A DNA stretch of 64,000 nt from Winogradskyella tangerina. GTDB taxonomy: Bacteria; Bacteroidota; Bacteroidia; Flavobacteriales; Flavobacteriaceae. This document shows, piece by piece, positions 49,537 to 57,657 of the stretch (the first letter of the stretch is position 1; each line of letters starts with the position of its first letter). The translations under genes were made by a program, and so were the position numbers. Where the stretch lies: the NCBI RefSeq assembly GCF_003260205.1, contig NZ_QERF01000007.1, forward strand, positions 1 through 64,000, given 5' to 3'. The notes under the pieces are model-generated. The model worked only from the letters and a program-made list of their open reading frames with translations, searched no databases and was not told where the DNA came from.

Positions 49537-52500
49537 ATGCAAAAGAAAATCCTGAACTTCTTATTTTCTACAAGACTTACTGCTGTTCTATTTATTGTTT
49601 TCGCTGTGGCTATGGCCACCGGAACAATCATGGATAGAAACATGGAAACTTCACCAACACCTTACACCAGAACACTGATATATAATGCATGGTGGTTTGA
49701 AACCATTATGGTCATTTTTGTGATCAATTTTGTTGGTAATATTTTCAGATACAGACTTCATAAAAAGGAAAAATGGGCAACACTTATATTGCATTTAGCA
49801 TGGATATTCATTATTGTCGGAGCTGGCGTAACGCGTTACATTGGTTACGAGGGCATGATGAATATTAGAGAAGGCGAAACTGAAAGTCAATTTAGATCCT
49901 TAAAAACCTATATCAGCGGTCGAATAGTTGGTGATTATGAAGTTAATGGTCAGCGTCAACAACGAAATGTCATGGAGGAAGTGGATTTTTCGCATCGACT
50001 CAATAATGATTTTGAACGTGTCTATGATTACGGTGGTACCAAGGTAAAATTCGAACTTAAGAAATTCATTAAAGGCGCAGAAAAAGATATTAGACCTGAT
50101 GCCAGCGGAAAGCGTTATTTGAAAATCGTTGAGGCTTCTGAAGGCAGATCACACAATCACTTTCTAGAAGATGGTCAAATAGCGAACCTGCATAACGTAT
50201 TAATTTCGCTTAATAAAGAACAGGAAGGCGCCATAAATATCAAAGAAATTGATGGAAGCTTATATATAAAATCACCATATGAGGGTGAGTACTTTACAAT
50301 GGCAACAGGGCAACGCGGTAAGATTGAAATAGATTCCTTACAGCGCTTAGCATTGAGATCTACTTATACCATTGGAAATATGGTTATGGTTTTCCCAAAA
50401 CCTGTGGTAAAAGGTGTCTTTGATATTGTGCAAAAACCTAGTATTCTAAAAGGAGATGAAAGCGGTATTGTGCTCGATGTTACAGCAAATGGCGAAACGA
50501 AAAGTGTTAATCTTCTCGGTGGACCCGGAACATATAATAGAATTGAGGAAACTAATGTAGGTGGATTGGATATAGACTTGCGCTTTGGTTCGCGACTAGA
50601 ACAATTACCTTTCCAAGTTAAGCTTAATGATTTTATTGCTGAAAAGTATCCAGGTACTGAAAGTGCTTACTCGTCTTATGAAAGTAAGGTTACCGTTTTG
50701 GATAAGGACGGCGATTTCGACTATCACATTTACATGAATAATATTCTCGATCATAAAGGGTATCGCTTTTTTCAAGCAAGTTTTGATCCAGATGAATTAG
50801 GAACCGTGCTTTCAGTTAACCACGACCGATGGGGAACCTACATCACCTATGCTGGGTATTTACTGCTTTATTTAGGATTAATGGCCATCATTTTTGCAAA
50901 GCATACCAGATTTGATGACCTAAGACAACGCCTAAAGAAGTTAAAAACGAAAAAGGCGAAGATCATGACTATGATCGTTTTACTCTTCAGTTTATCGGGG
51001 TTTGCACAAGATCATTCAGAAAATGATGGGCATGAACATTCTCAGAAACCTGATAAAGAGGTAATAGATTCGATATTAAGAGCTAATATAACTCCGAAAG
51101 AGCACGCGGATAAGTTCGCAAAAATGGTCATTCAGGATTATAGTGGTCGAATGATGCCCATGCACACTTATGCTTCTGAAACGCTACGCAAGCTGAGCAA
51201 AAGTGATGTTTATGAGGAGTTTAATGCAACACAAGTATTTCTTTCTATTCAAGAGAGTCCTTTGTTGTGGTATAATGTTCCTGTAATATACTTAAAGAAA
51301 AGAAAGGCTGATTCTATCCGAACAATCATCGGAATCGACTACGGTGTGAAGTATGCGAGTCTTGTCGATTTTTTCAATCCAGATGGAAGTTACAAATTAG
51401 GACCTTATCTCGAAGAAGCCTATAAAGCCCAGGTGCCTAATGGATTTCAAAAGGAAGTAAAAGAAGCAGACTCTCGTGTAAACTTACTGTATAATGCTAT
51501 TGAAGGACGATCGGTGAAGATATTTCCTGTTCCAGACGATGAAAATAATACCTGGATATCTGCATTAGAATTCAGAGAAGAAGGGTATCGCGAAAAGATC
51601 AAGGATACCTTATATCACAGTTTTATAAATAATGGTTTTACGACCTATTTGGTGAGACTGAATAGTGCCAAACAGACCGGTGATTTTGAAAAAGCTGAAT
51701 CTATTTTAGAAGCTATAAAGAAAACCCAAATTAAATTTGGTAGTGAGATCATGCTGTCGGATGATAAGATCGAATCGGAGATATTGTATAACAAGTACGA
51801 TATTTTCAAACGATTGTTTAGCTGGTATATGTATGCTGCCACCGTTTTATTTGTCCTAATAATTGTTCAAATATTTAAGTTCAGGGACAAGAGATTAAAA
51901 TTGGCCATTAACACTATGATTGGTGTTGTTATTTTATTATTCGTAGCACACACATTGAGTTTAATCTGGCGATGGTATTTATCTGGTCATGCACCATGGA
52001 GTGATGCTTATGAGTCCATGATTTACGTGGCTTGGTCGGTAATGCTATTTGGTCTTCTGTTTGGAAGAAAAAGTAATCTAACCATAGCGTCATCAGCATT
52101 TGTGTGCTCCATGATCTTAATGGTAGCTCATTGGAATTGGATGGATCCAGCAATTGCTAACCTTCAACCTGTACTTCAAGGTTATTGGTTAATGATTCAT
52201 GTATCCGTGATTGTTGCAAGTTATGGACCTTTCGCCATAGGAATGATTCTTGGTTTGGTAGCATTACTACTAATGATTCTAACCAACAAGGAGAATAAAG
52301 AACGAATGCTAATCAATATAAAAGAGCTAACCATAATAAACGAACTTGCATTAACAGTCGGTCTTGTAATGCTTACCATCGGAAACTTCTTAGGTGGTAT
52401 GTGGGCTAATGAAAGTTGGGGACGTTATTGGGGCTGGGATCCAAAGGAGACCTGGGCACTAATTAGTATTATGCTGTATGCCTTTGTAATTCATATGCGA

Positions 52501-52725
52501 TTAATACCTGGGTTACGTGGACGCTGGTTGTACAACCTGATGTCTGTCGTAACGTTCGGAAGTATTCTAATGACTTATTTTGGTGTGAATTTCTACTTAT
52601 CTGGTCTTCATGCTTACGCAAGTGGTGATCAAATATTAAGCTTCCAGTTTATTGCTATAACACTTGTTATAATCGCCATTATTGCATTTTTAGCTTACCG
52701 AAAGAATAAGATTTATTATAAATAG
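49537..52725 (+). CDS. Fused CcsB-CcsA (ResB-ResC) cytochrome c haem lyase
   Basis: About 1062 aa. The N-terminal half is ResB/CcsB-like (KKILNFLFSTRLTAVLFIVFAVAMATGTIMDR; a large periplasmic region with HIYMNNILDHKGYRFFQASFDPDELGTVLSVNHD). The C-terminal half is CcsA with the haem-handling WWD motif GGMWANESWGRYWGWDPKETWALISIMLYA and flanking His (FVIHMRLIPG). Together they export and attach haem to apocytochromes c (system II). ATG 49537 is chosen over the upstream frame because a -7 box lies between. A His-rich stretch (DHSENDGHEHSQKPD) near residue 520-535 is a possible metal/haem site. Confidence 0.94.
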   Translation: MQKKILNFLFSTRLTAVLFIVFAVAMATGTIMDRNMETSPTPYTRTLIYNAWWFETIMVIFVINFVGNIFRYRLHKKEKWATLILHLAWIFIIVGAGVTRYIGYEGMMNIREGETESQFRSLKTYISGRIVGDYEVNGQRQQRNVMEEVDFSHRLNNDFERVYDYGGTKVKFELKKFIKGAEKDIRPDASGKRYLKIVEASEGRSHNHFLEDGQIANLHNVLISLNKEQEGAINIKEIDGSLYIKSPYEGEYFTMATGQRGKIEIDSLQRLALRSTYTIGNMVMVFPKPVVKGVFDIVQKPSILKGDESGIVLDVTANGETKSVNLLGGPGTYNRIEETNVGGLDIDLRFGSRLEQLPFQVKLNDFIAEKYPGTESAYSSYESKVTVLDKDGDFDYHIYMNNILDHKGYRFFQASFDPDELGTVLSVNHDRWGTYITYAGYLLLYLGLMAIIFAKHTRFDDLRQRLKKLKTKKAKIMTMIVLLFSLSGFAQDHSENDGHEHSQKPDKEVIDSILRANITPKEHADKFAKMVIQDYSGRMMPMHTYASETLRKLSKSDVYEEFNATQVFLSIQESPLLWYNVPVIYLKKRKADSIRTIIGIDYGVKYASLVDFFNPDGSYKLGPYLEEAYKAQVPNGFQKEVKEADSRVNLLYNAIEGRSVKIFPVPDDENNTWISALEFREEGYREKIKDTLYHSFINNGFTTYLVRLNSAKQTGDFEKAESILEAIKKTQIKFGSEIMLSDDKIESEILYNKYDIFKRLFSWYMYAATVLFVLIIVQIFKFRDKRLKLAINTMIGVVILLFVAHTLSLIWRWYLSGHAPWSDAYESMIYVAWSVMLFGLLFGRKSNLTIASSAFVCSMILMVAHWNWMDPAIANLQPVLQGYWLMIHVSVIVASYGPFAIGMILGLVALLLMILTNKENKERMLINIKELTIINELALTVGLVMLTIGNFLGGMWANESWGRYWGWDPKETWALISIMLYAFVIHMRLIPGLRGRWLYNLMSVVTFGSILMTYFGVNFYLSGLHAYASGDQILSFQFIAITLVIIAIIAFLAYRKNKIYYK

Positions 52726-52799
52726 GCAATAATTACAGTGGTAAATTATTAATGCGTTGTAATTTTTGTTAACTTGAACATTCAAACTAACCCTCAAAG

Positions 52800-52988
52800 A
52801 TGGATTACTTCAAAAAATTAGGAACTGCAAATTTGCTTATGTTGATCTTGTGCGCAGTTATAATTATTGTCGCAGAATATTTATTTTTAACAGGAGATCA
52901 AATGCATGGTATTTTTGTTGGCCTTTGGGCGCCCACATTACTAGGTGTTATGATCTACCTTAAGCTTGTAGATCATGGTAGCAAATGA
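52800..52988 (+). CDS. Small two-helix membrane protein (62 aa)
   Basis: MDYFKKLGTANLLMLILCAVIIIVAEYLFLTGDQMHGIFVGLWAPTLLGVMIYLKLVDHGSK has two hydrophobic helices. No family known to me. It follows ccsBA by 74 nt and overlaps the next microprotein by 14 nt, so both may be part of a respiratory membrane complex; this is contextual inference. Confidence 0.72.
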   Translation: MDYFKKLGTANLLMLILCAVIIIVAEYLFLTGDQMHGIFVGLWAPTLLGVMIYLKLVDHGSK

Positions 52989-53085
52989 CATCGTATTTTG
53001 GTTCTCTGTTGTTGTCATCGGGCTTGTTGCTTTGTGGGCAATTCTAATGATCAGAGCCTATAATAAAGCAAGTAGAAACGACTAA
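52975..53085 (+). CDS. Single-helix membrane microprotein (36 aa)
   Basis: MVANDIVFWFSVVVIGLVAL.. ending ..MIRAYNKASRND has one long membrane helix and a positively charged exit, predicting N-out/C-in topology. Its ATG lies 14 nt before the stop of the preceding gene in another frame, which suggests translational coupling. The size and shape recall CcmD-type helpers of cytochrome c assembly, but no shared motif proves it. Confidence 0.65.
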   Translation: MVANDIVFWFSVVVIGLVALWAILMIRAYNKASRND

Positions 53086-53135
53086 ACCTTGTTACTAGGC
53101 TATTTTACGTTCCTTATCTTTGCGTAAAAAATAAA

Positions 53136-53519
53136 ATGCGTTTAACACTTCGTCTTGCAGCCATCTATAATATTCTCTGGGGAGCTTGGGTTGTATTATT
53201 TCCCAATCATTTTTTTAGACTTGTTGGTATGGAACCGCTAAATCACCCCATGGTTTGGCAAGGAATGGGTATGGTAATTGGTGTCTATGGTTTGGGCTAT
53301 TGGTGGGCATCTTACAATCCAATGAGGCATTGGCCTATAGTGGCTGTTGGCTTTTTAGGAAAGATATTTGGACCCTTAGGATTTATGTTTAATTATCTCA
53401 ATGGGGATGTGCCTTTCGAGTTTATTTATACTTTAATAACCAACGATTTTGTATGGTGGATTCCATTTTTTCTAATTCTGAAGAAAGTCCATACGGATCA
53501 CAAATGGAAGCTTTCATGA
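53136..53519 (+). CDS. Unknown membrane protein (127 aa)
   Basis: Four hydrophobic helices (LAAIYNILWGAWVVLFPNHFFRLVGM; GMGMVIGVYGLGYWWAS; WPIVAVGFLGKIFGPLGFMFNYL; DFVWWIPFFLIL). It corresponds to a flavobacterial family sometimes mislabelled as alkyl hydroperoxide reductase; no peroxidase motif is present. Its stop overlaps the next gene's start (ATGA). Confidence 0.82.
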   Translation: MRLTLRLAAIYNILWGAWVVLFPNHFFRLVGMEPLNHPMVWQGMGMVIGVYGLGYWWASYNPMRHWPIVAVGFLGKIFGPLGFMFNYLNGDVPFEFIYTLITNDFVWWIPFFLILKKVHTDHKWKLS

Positions 53520-53887
53520 TTAAAATTCTAAGAATTATATTAGTTGGCTTTTATGTGTTTGCAGGGGCTTACCATTTTATTAATCCTGAATTTTATTCTG
53601 ACTTAATTCCGGATTATTTGCCATATCCATTGGCTATAAACTATTTAAGCGGTGCTCTTGAAATTGTACTGGGATTAGGTGTTGCCTTTCCAAAAACAAG
53701 ATTACTTGCTGTGAAAGGGCTTATTATTCTTTTGATTTTATTCATTCCATCCCATGTCGATTTTATAATAAAAGGCTCTTGTGTTGAAAGTGCCTTTTGT
53801 GTGTCACCTTGGATTGCATGGGTAAGATTATTGGTAATTCATCCCATCCTCATGTATTGGTCTTGGGCAGTAAGAAAAACAAATTAA
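53516..53887 (+). CDS. DoxX-like family membrane protein
   Basis: About 123 aa starting MIKILRIILVGFYVFAGAYHFINPEFYSDLIPDYLPYPLAINYLSGALEIVLGLGVAFPKTR, the DoxX-like pattern (F-x-A-x-x-H-F, P-x-x-Y/L-P, S-G-x-x-E), with four helices. The longer frame beginning at 53453 lies inside the previous gene and is rejected. The ATGA overlap indicates one operon. The function is unknown. Confidence 0.87.
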   Translation: MIKILRIILVGFYVFAGAYHFINPEFYSDLIPDYLPYPLAINYLSGALEIVLGLGVAFPKTRLLAVKGLIILLILFIPSHVDFIIKGSCVESAFCVSPWIAWVRLLVIHPILMYWSWAVRKTN

Positions 53888-53888
53888 A

Positions 53889-54305
53889 ATGACACTTGAA
53901 CTAATAAGATTGCTTATCGACTTTGGTTTTGTAGTACTAATTTGGTGTGTTCAACTTGTGATTTATCCAAGTTTTGCCCATTATTCCGAAGCAAACTTAC
54001 TGAAATGGCATCGTAGTTATACTAAACGTGTGACATACATTGTTCTTCCTTTAATGTTCAGCCAGTTAATTTTGGGTGTGCTACACATCTTTCAGATAAG
54101 AAACTGGTATACAATTTTAAGTCTCATACTAATATTCATACTTTGGGTGTTGACTTTCAGAGTTTTTGTACCACTTCATTTTAGTATTGATAATAACAAT
54201 CCTGTGCCTAATGTTTGTCAGAAATTGATAAGAAAAAATTGGTTGAGAACAGTTTTATGGACGCTTTTATTTTTAATAAGCTTGGTCAATTTTCTTCAGA
54301 ATTAA
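53889..54305 (+). CDS. Unknown membrane protein (138 aa)
   Basis: Four predicted helices: LIRLLIDFGFVVLIWCVQLVIYPSFAHYSEANLLKWHRSYTKRVTYIVLPLMFSQLILGVLHIF, LILIFILWVLTFRVFVPLHFSI, TVLWTLLFLISLVNFLQN. The conserved-looking 'P-S-F-x-H-Y .. W-H-x-x-Y' core recalls uncharacterised flavobacterial membrane proteins. It lies 1 nt after the DoxX-like stop. Confidence 0.8.
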   Translation: MTLELIRLLIDFGFVVLIWCVQLVIYPSFAHYSEANLLKWHRSYTKRVTYIVLPLMFSQLILGVLHIFQIRNWYTILSLILIFILWVLTFRVFVPLHFSIDNNNPVPNVCQKLIRKNWLRTVLWTLLFLISLVNFLQN

Positions 54306-54415
54306 AAAATAATGTGCATATTTGTGCCATTATGATAGCCTAACTTACATTTTCGGAAAAGTCATCACCACTTCTTGTGATGCAGTTGTGTTAAACAAAT
54401 TACAGTTGTTTAGCA

Positions 54416-55846
54416 ATGTTCAATAGTTTAAAAAAAGTTATGCAATCCAATAAAATTTCAATAAAACAATTTTTCAAGTATTTAAGAATCGCAGTTTCTG
54501 GTAAGGAACAAGAATTTACGTCTGGCAGTATTCGTAGGGCAGTATTTATGTTATCTATCCCTATGATCTTAGAGATGTTAATGGAATCGATTTTTGCCAT
54601 TGTAGACATATTCTATGTATCTCAAGTTAGTGTTAACGCCGTTGCAACCATTGGTCTCACTGAATCCGTAATCACCTTAGTATATGCTGTGGCTATTGGT
54701 TTAAGTATGGCAGCAACCGCTATAGTGGCGAGAAGAATCGGTGAACAAGATAGAGAAGGTGCATCTCAAGCAACAGTTCAGGTAATTGGTCTGGGTGTTT
54801 TTGTGGCTGCGATAATCAGTGTAATCGGAATATTTTTTCCAAAGGAAATTCTTCAATTAATGGGTGGTGAACCCGACCTTATTGCCGAAGGATTTGGTTA
54901 CACGCAAGTGTTATTAGGTGGAAATGTAACCATAATGCTTCTATTTTTAATAAATGCGGTATTTAGAGGTGCGGGTGATGCATCTGTTGCTATGTGGGCT
55001 TTGGTATTATCTAACGGGCTTAATATTATTTTAGATCCAATGTTCATTTTTGGATTTGGTCCAATCCCTGAGTATGGTGTAATGGGTGCGGCTATCGCAA
55101 CCACTATCGGTCGCGGGACTGCTGTTATCTTTCAATTAATGGTGCTGTTTTATGGCTGGAGTAAGATAAAGATCGCATTTAAAGATATTGTACTTAGAGT
55201 TGCAGTTATGGTGAATCTTATTAAAGTTTCACTAGGTGGCATAGGGCAATTTTTAATCGGTACGTCATCATGGGTATTCTTAATGCGAATTATGAGCGAA
55301 TTTGGTAGTGAAGTGTTAGCGGGTTATACAATTGCTATTAGAGTAATGATGTTTACATTAATGCCTGCGTGGGGAATGAGTAATGCTGCTGCGACGCTAG
55401 TTGGCCAGAATTTAGGAGCCCAGAAGCCTGATAGGGCGGAAGCTTCAGTTTGGAAAACTGGTAAATACAGCGCCATCTTTATGGGGTTTGTATCCATTAT
55501 TTATTTGATTTTTGCACCTGAAATTATTTCATGGTTTACTTCTGAACCAGACGTTATAAGTAATGGAGCTCTATGTCTTAGAATCATTGCTGCCGGTTAC
55601 GTATTTTACGGTTATGGTATGGTTATTATTAACGCATTTAATGGCGCCGGTGATACCAAAACACCAACTTGGATTAACTTTATCTGTTTTTGGTTATTTC
55701 AGTTGCCGTTTGCGTATATTTCAGCCTTGACTTTAGATTTAGGCCCTCTTGGGGTGTTTATTGCTATTACTTTAGCTGAGGTTTTAATAACCATAATTGG
55801 TCTCACTTGGTTTAAAAAAGGACTTTGGAAAGCTGTTAAAGTCTAA
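54416..55846 (+). CDS. MATE family efflux transporter
   Basis: The 476-aa protein has twelve helices in two halves: SIRRAVFMLSIPMILEMLMESIFAIVDIFYVSQVSVNAVATIGLTESV and ASVWKTGKYSAIFMGFVSIIYLIFAPEIISWF; MIINAFNGAGDTKTPTWINFICFWLFQLPFAYI is the C-terminal MATE signature. It exports drugs or metabolites using Na+ or H+. About 40 residues precede the first helix. A strong bidirectional terminator follows. Confidence 0.95.
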   Translation: MFNSLKKVMQSNKISIKQFFKYLRIAVSGKEQEFTSGSIRRAVFMLSIPMILEMLMESIFAIVDIFYVSQVSVNAVATIGLTESVITLVYAVAIGLSMAATAIVARRIGEQDREGASQATVQVIGLGVFVAAIISVIGIFFPKEILQLMGGEPDLIAEGFGYTQVLLGGNVTIMLLFLINAVFRGAGDASVAMWALVLSNGLNIILDPMFIFGFGPIPEYGVMGAAIATTIGRGTAVIFQLMVLFYGWSKIKIAFKDIVLRVAVMVNLIKVSLGGIGQFLIGTSSWVFLMRIMSEFGSEVLAGYTIAIRVMMFTLMPAWGMSNAAATLVGQNLGAQKPDRAEASVWKTGKYSAIFMGFVSIIYLIFAPEIISWFTSEPDVISNGALCLRIIAAGYVFYGYGMVIINAFNGAGDTKTPTWINFICFWLFQLPFAYISALTLDLGPLGVFIAITLAEVLITIIGLTWFKKGLWKAVKV

Positions 55847-55852
55847 TAAAAT

Positions 55853-55884
55853 AAAAAAGCCTTTCCGAGAAGGAAAGGCTTTTT
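55853..55884. terminator. Bidirectional terminator between MATE and proteorhodopsin genes
   Basis: A GCCTTTCC / GGAAAGGC stem with a GAGA-type loop, A-run before and T-run after, separates the convergent stop codons at 55846 and 55903 and can serve both strands. Confidence 0.9.
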
Positions 55885-55902
55885 GACCTAATTAAACTAA
55901 GA

Positions 55903-56646
55903 TTAAGCTTCAGAAGTTTTTGTTGAAGCAACAGCTAAGCTATATACTACAAGTCCGAAACCTATTTTGTTCACGGCATCACCAATGTTGTAAATAACGT
56001 CCATGTTTAAGCCTAATCCAGCTAAACCGTCATACCAACCTTCTGTACCGGCCATGTATCCTAATGGATAGATTGCCCATCCAACTAATACAAACCAACA
56101 AAGCGTTTTGTGTGCTGTTAATACTGCACCACCAGCTTGTTCTGCCAATTTCTTCGCGGCACCAAACCAAATGATGTAAACAATAGCAAAGTACGCTACA
56201 CCAGAAATGAATCCCCAAATAGCAGGACCAGGAGCAGCTGTGTGTACTGCCTCACCGAAGTATCCGGTTACAAGCATCACTACAGATAAGAAGATCATCT
56301 GCCACATTAAAGATTTTTTAGCGCCTGCTACCTTTAAGATAAGATAGAACTCAACGCACATTAGTGGTACTGTTAGAACCCAATCAACATATCTAAAGAA
56401 TGTTGGTGATTCTGCGAAATTAGCCCAGTAATCTCTCATGTACCAGTAGTGTACTGCGGCAATAAATGTAATTAATCCTGAAACAAGGATTGAAGTTCTC
56501 CACTTTCTATCAAAGCTGTTCATTGATAAAAAGAAAAAAGCCGATGCGGCCATCATAGCCATACACCCTACGAAGAATGTAAAGCCAACGTAATCATCGG
56601 TAGCGATTTTTTGAGCGCCGTCAATGAGTATAGTTAGAAGTTTCAT
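55903..56646 (-). CDS. Proteorhodopsin, light-driven proton pump
   Basis: The 247-aa seven-helix retinal protein has proton acceptor Asp88 and Thr92 in FFRYVDWVLTVPLMCVEFYLIL, donor Glu99 (so the D-T-E proton-pump triad), His66 (AAVHYWYMR) as the Asp partner, and Schiff-base Lys227 in GDAVNKIGFGLVVYS. The spectral-tuning residue (105 in the original proteorhodopsin) is Met96, usual in green-absorbing flavobacterial forms. ATG 56646 is used; the TTG at 56667 would lie at the transcription start. It is divergent from blh, which makes its retinal, with a shared operator between them. Confidence 0.97.
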   Translation of the reverse strand: MKLLTILIDGAQKIATDDYVGFTFFVGCMAMMAASAFFFLSMNSFDRKWRTSILVSGLITFIAAVHYWYMRDYWANFAESPTFFRYVDWVLTVPLMCVEFYLILKVAGAKKSLMWQMIFLSVVMLVTGYFGEAVHTAAPGPAIWGFISGVAYFAIVYIIWFGAAKKLAEQAGGAVLTAHKTLCWFVLVGWAIYPLGYMAGTEGWYDGLAGLGLNMDVIYNIGDAVNKIGFGLVVYSLAVASTKTSEA

Positions 56647-56668
56647 AAAAATGATTTTTTTGTTCAAG

Positions 56669-56724
56669 CAAATTTAAATAAAGTTAAACAATAAATGTTT
56701 AAAGTTTTCATAAAAAAATTAAAC
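56669..56724. promoter_or_regulatory. Promoter C: shared proteorhodopsin/blh control region
   Basis: Minus-strand -7 box TAAATTTG (56669-56676) serves proteorhodopsin. Half-sites on the plus strand: GTTAAAC (56683-56689), 7 bp, GTTTAAA (56697-56703), 14 bp, ATTAAAC (56718-56724). The inverted pair 14 bp apart matches promoters A and B exactly in spacing; the third half-site is 7 rather than 3 bp away. Confidence 0.7.
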
Positions 56725-56751
56725 AAAACAGAATATTTGTACTTTTACATT

Positions 56752-57621
56752 ATGAAATTGCCAGTTTTTAACTTAATCTTAACAGTTTTCCTGTTTTGGC
56801 TTACCACTCAGATCGGTGCGTCATATGAGGAGTATCTCTCGTATTTTTTTATACTCACTGTTGGCATTATTCATGGATCAAATGACATTTCGTTAATAAA
56901 TGTTCTTAAGGGGCAAAATCAGGTTTCAGTTCGGTATTTAGTATTATATGTTGTTTTAATCCTTGTAAATATTTCAGCATTTCTCATTTCGCCGACCATT
57001 GCATTAGTATTTTTTGTGTTTGTAAGTTGCTATCATTTTGGCGAACAACACTTTCATAATCATATTGAAGAAATTAATGTTTACGCCAGACTTCTCTTTT
57101 TAAGCTATGGCATCTTAATATTTGGGTTGCTGTTCTATTTCAATTCTGAAAAAACCATAATAATTATTAATGAACTTATTGGTTTCAAATTACCAGAACA
57201 GCTGTTTTTTTGGTTTTTAATTGTTGGAATTGTTTCGACTCTCAGCTTTTATGCTGTTAATTTTAAAAACTTTAAGCCTGGATACAATCATTTTCAGGAG
57301 TTGTTTCTCATCTTGTTATTTGCATTACTCTTCAAATTGGCTGCTCTATTATGGGCTTTCGCCATTTACTTTATTGTATGGCACTCAGTGCCAAGCCTTA
57401 TTGATCAAATTAAAGCACTTTATGGTGAGGCTAATAAGGTGAATTTGTTGCAATTTGTTAGATCTTCATTTGTTTATTGGCTAATCTCAATTGCTGGCTT
57501 GGTTGTACTTTATTACGCGACCACTTACTTCAATATTGATTTTATTACAGTATTCTTCGCATTCTTGGCTGCTATAACTGTTCCGCATGTTATTGTAATG
57601 TATTTTTTAAATCGTCATTGA
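56752..57621 (+). CDS. blh: Brp/Blh-family beta-carotene 15,15'-dioxygenase
   Basis: The 289-aa membrane enzyme cleaves beta-carotene into two retinals. It has His-rich iron-binding signatures LTVGIIHGSNDISLINVL, VFVSCYHFGEQHFHNH, and ALLWAFAIYFIVWHSVPSLIDQI. The C-terminal AITVPHVIVMYFLNRH provides another family His. The frame is open from 56695, but ATG 56752 gives a family-like start with a membrane helix and lies after the control region. It is paired head-to-head with proteorhodopsin. No carotenoid (crt) genes are in the window, so beta-carotene must be made elsewhere in the genome. Confidence 0.94.
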   Translation: MKLPVFNLILTVFLFWLTTQIGASYEEYLSYFFILTVGIIHGSNDISLINVLKGQNQVSVRYLVLYVVLILVNISAFLISPTIALVFFVFVSCYHFGEQHFHNHIEEINVYARLLFLSYGILIFGLLFYFNSEKTIIIINELIGFKLPEQLFFWFLIVGIVSTLSFYAVNFKNFKPGYNHFQELFLILLFALLFKLAALLWAFAIYFIVWHSVPSLIDQIKALYGEANKVNLLQFVRSSFVYWLISIAGLVVLYYATTYFNIDFITVFFAFLAAITVPHVIVMYFLNRH

Positions 57622-57657
57622 GTCCTTTTTAAAAGTTCTAATTCTTATTTTTATGTC

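Noticed and set aside
53136..53519. Naming the 127-aa membrane protein an alkyl hydroperoxide reductase
   Set aside because: No peroxidatic Cys motif; four membrane helices only.
54385..54415. GTTAAAC and GTTTAG before the MATE gene
   Set aside because: The spacing (11 bp) and the second half-site do not match the shared pattern.
56647..56667. Longer proteorhodopsin start at TTG 56667
   Set aside because: The -7 box at 56669-56676 would place the transcription start inside or after that codon; ATG 56646 fits the family.
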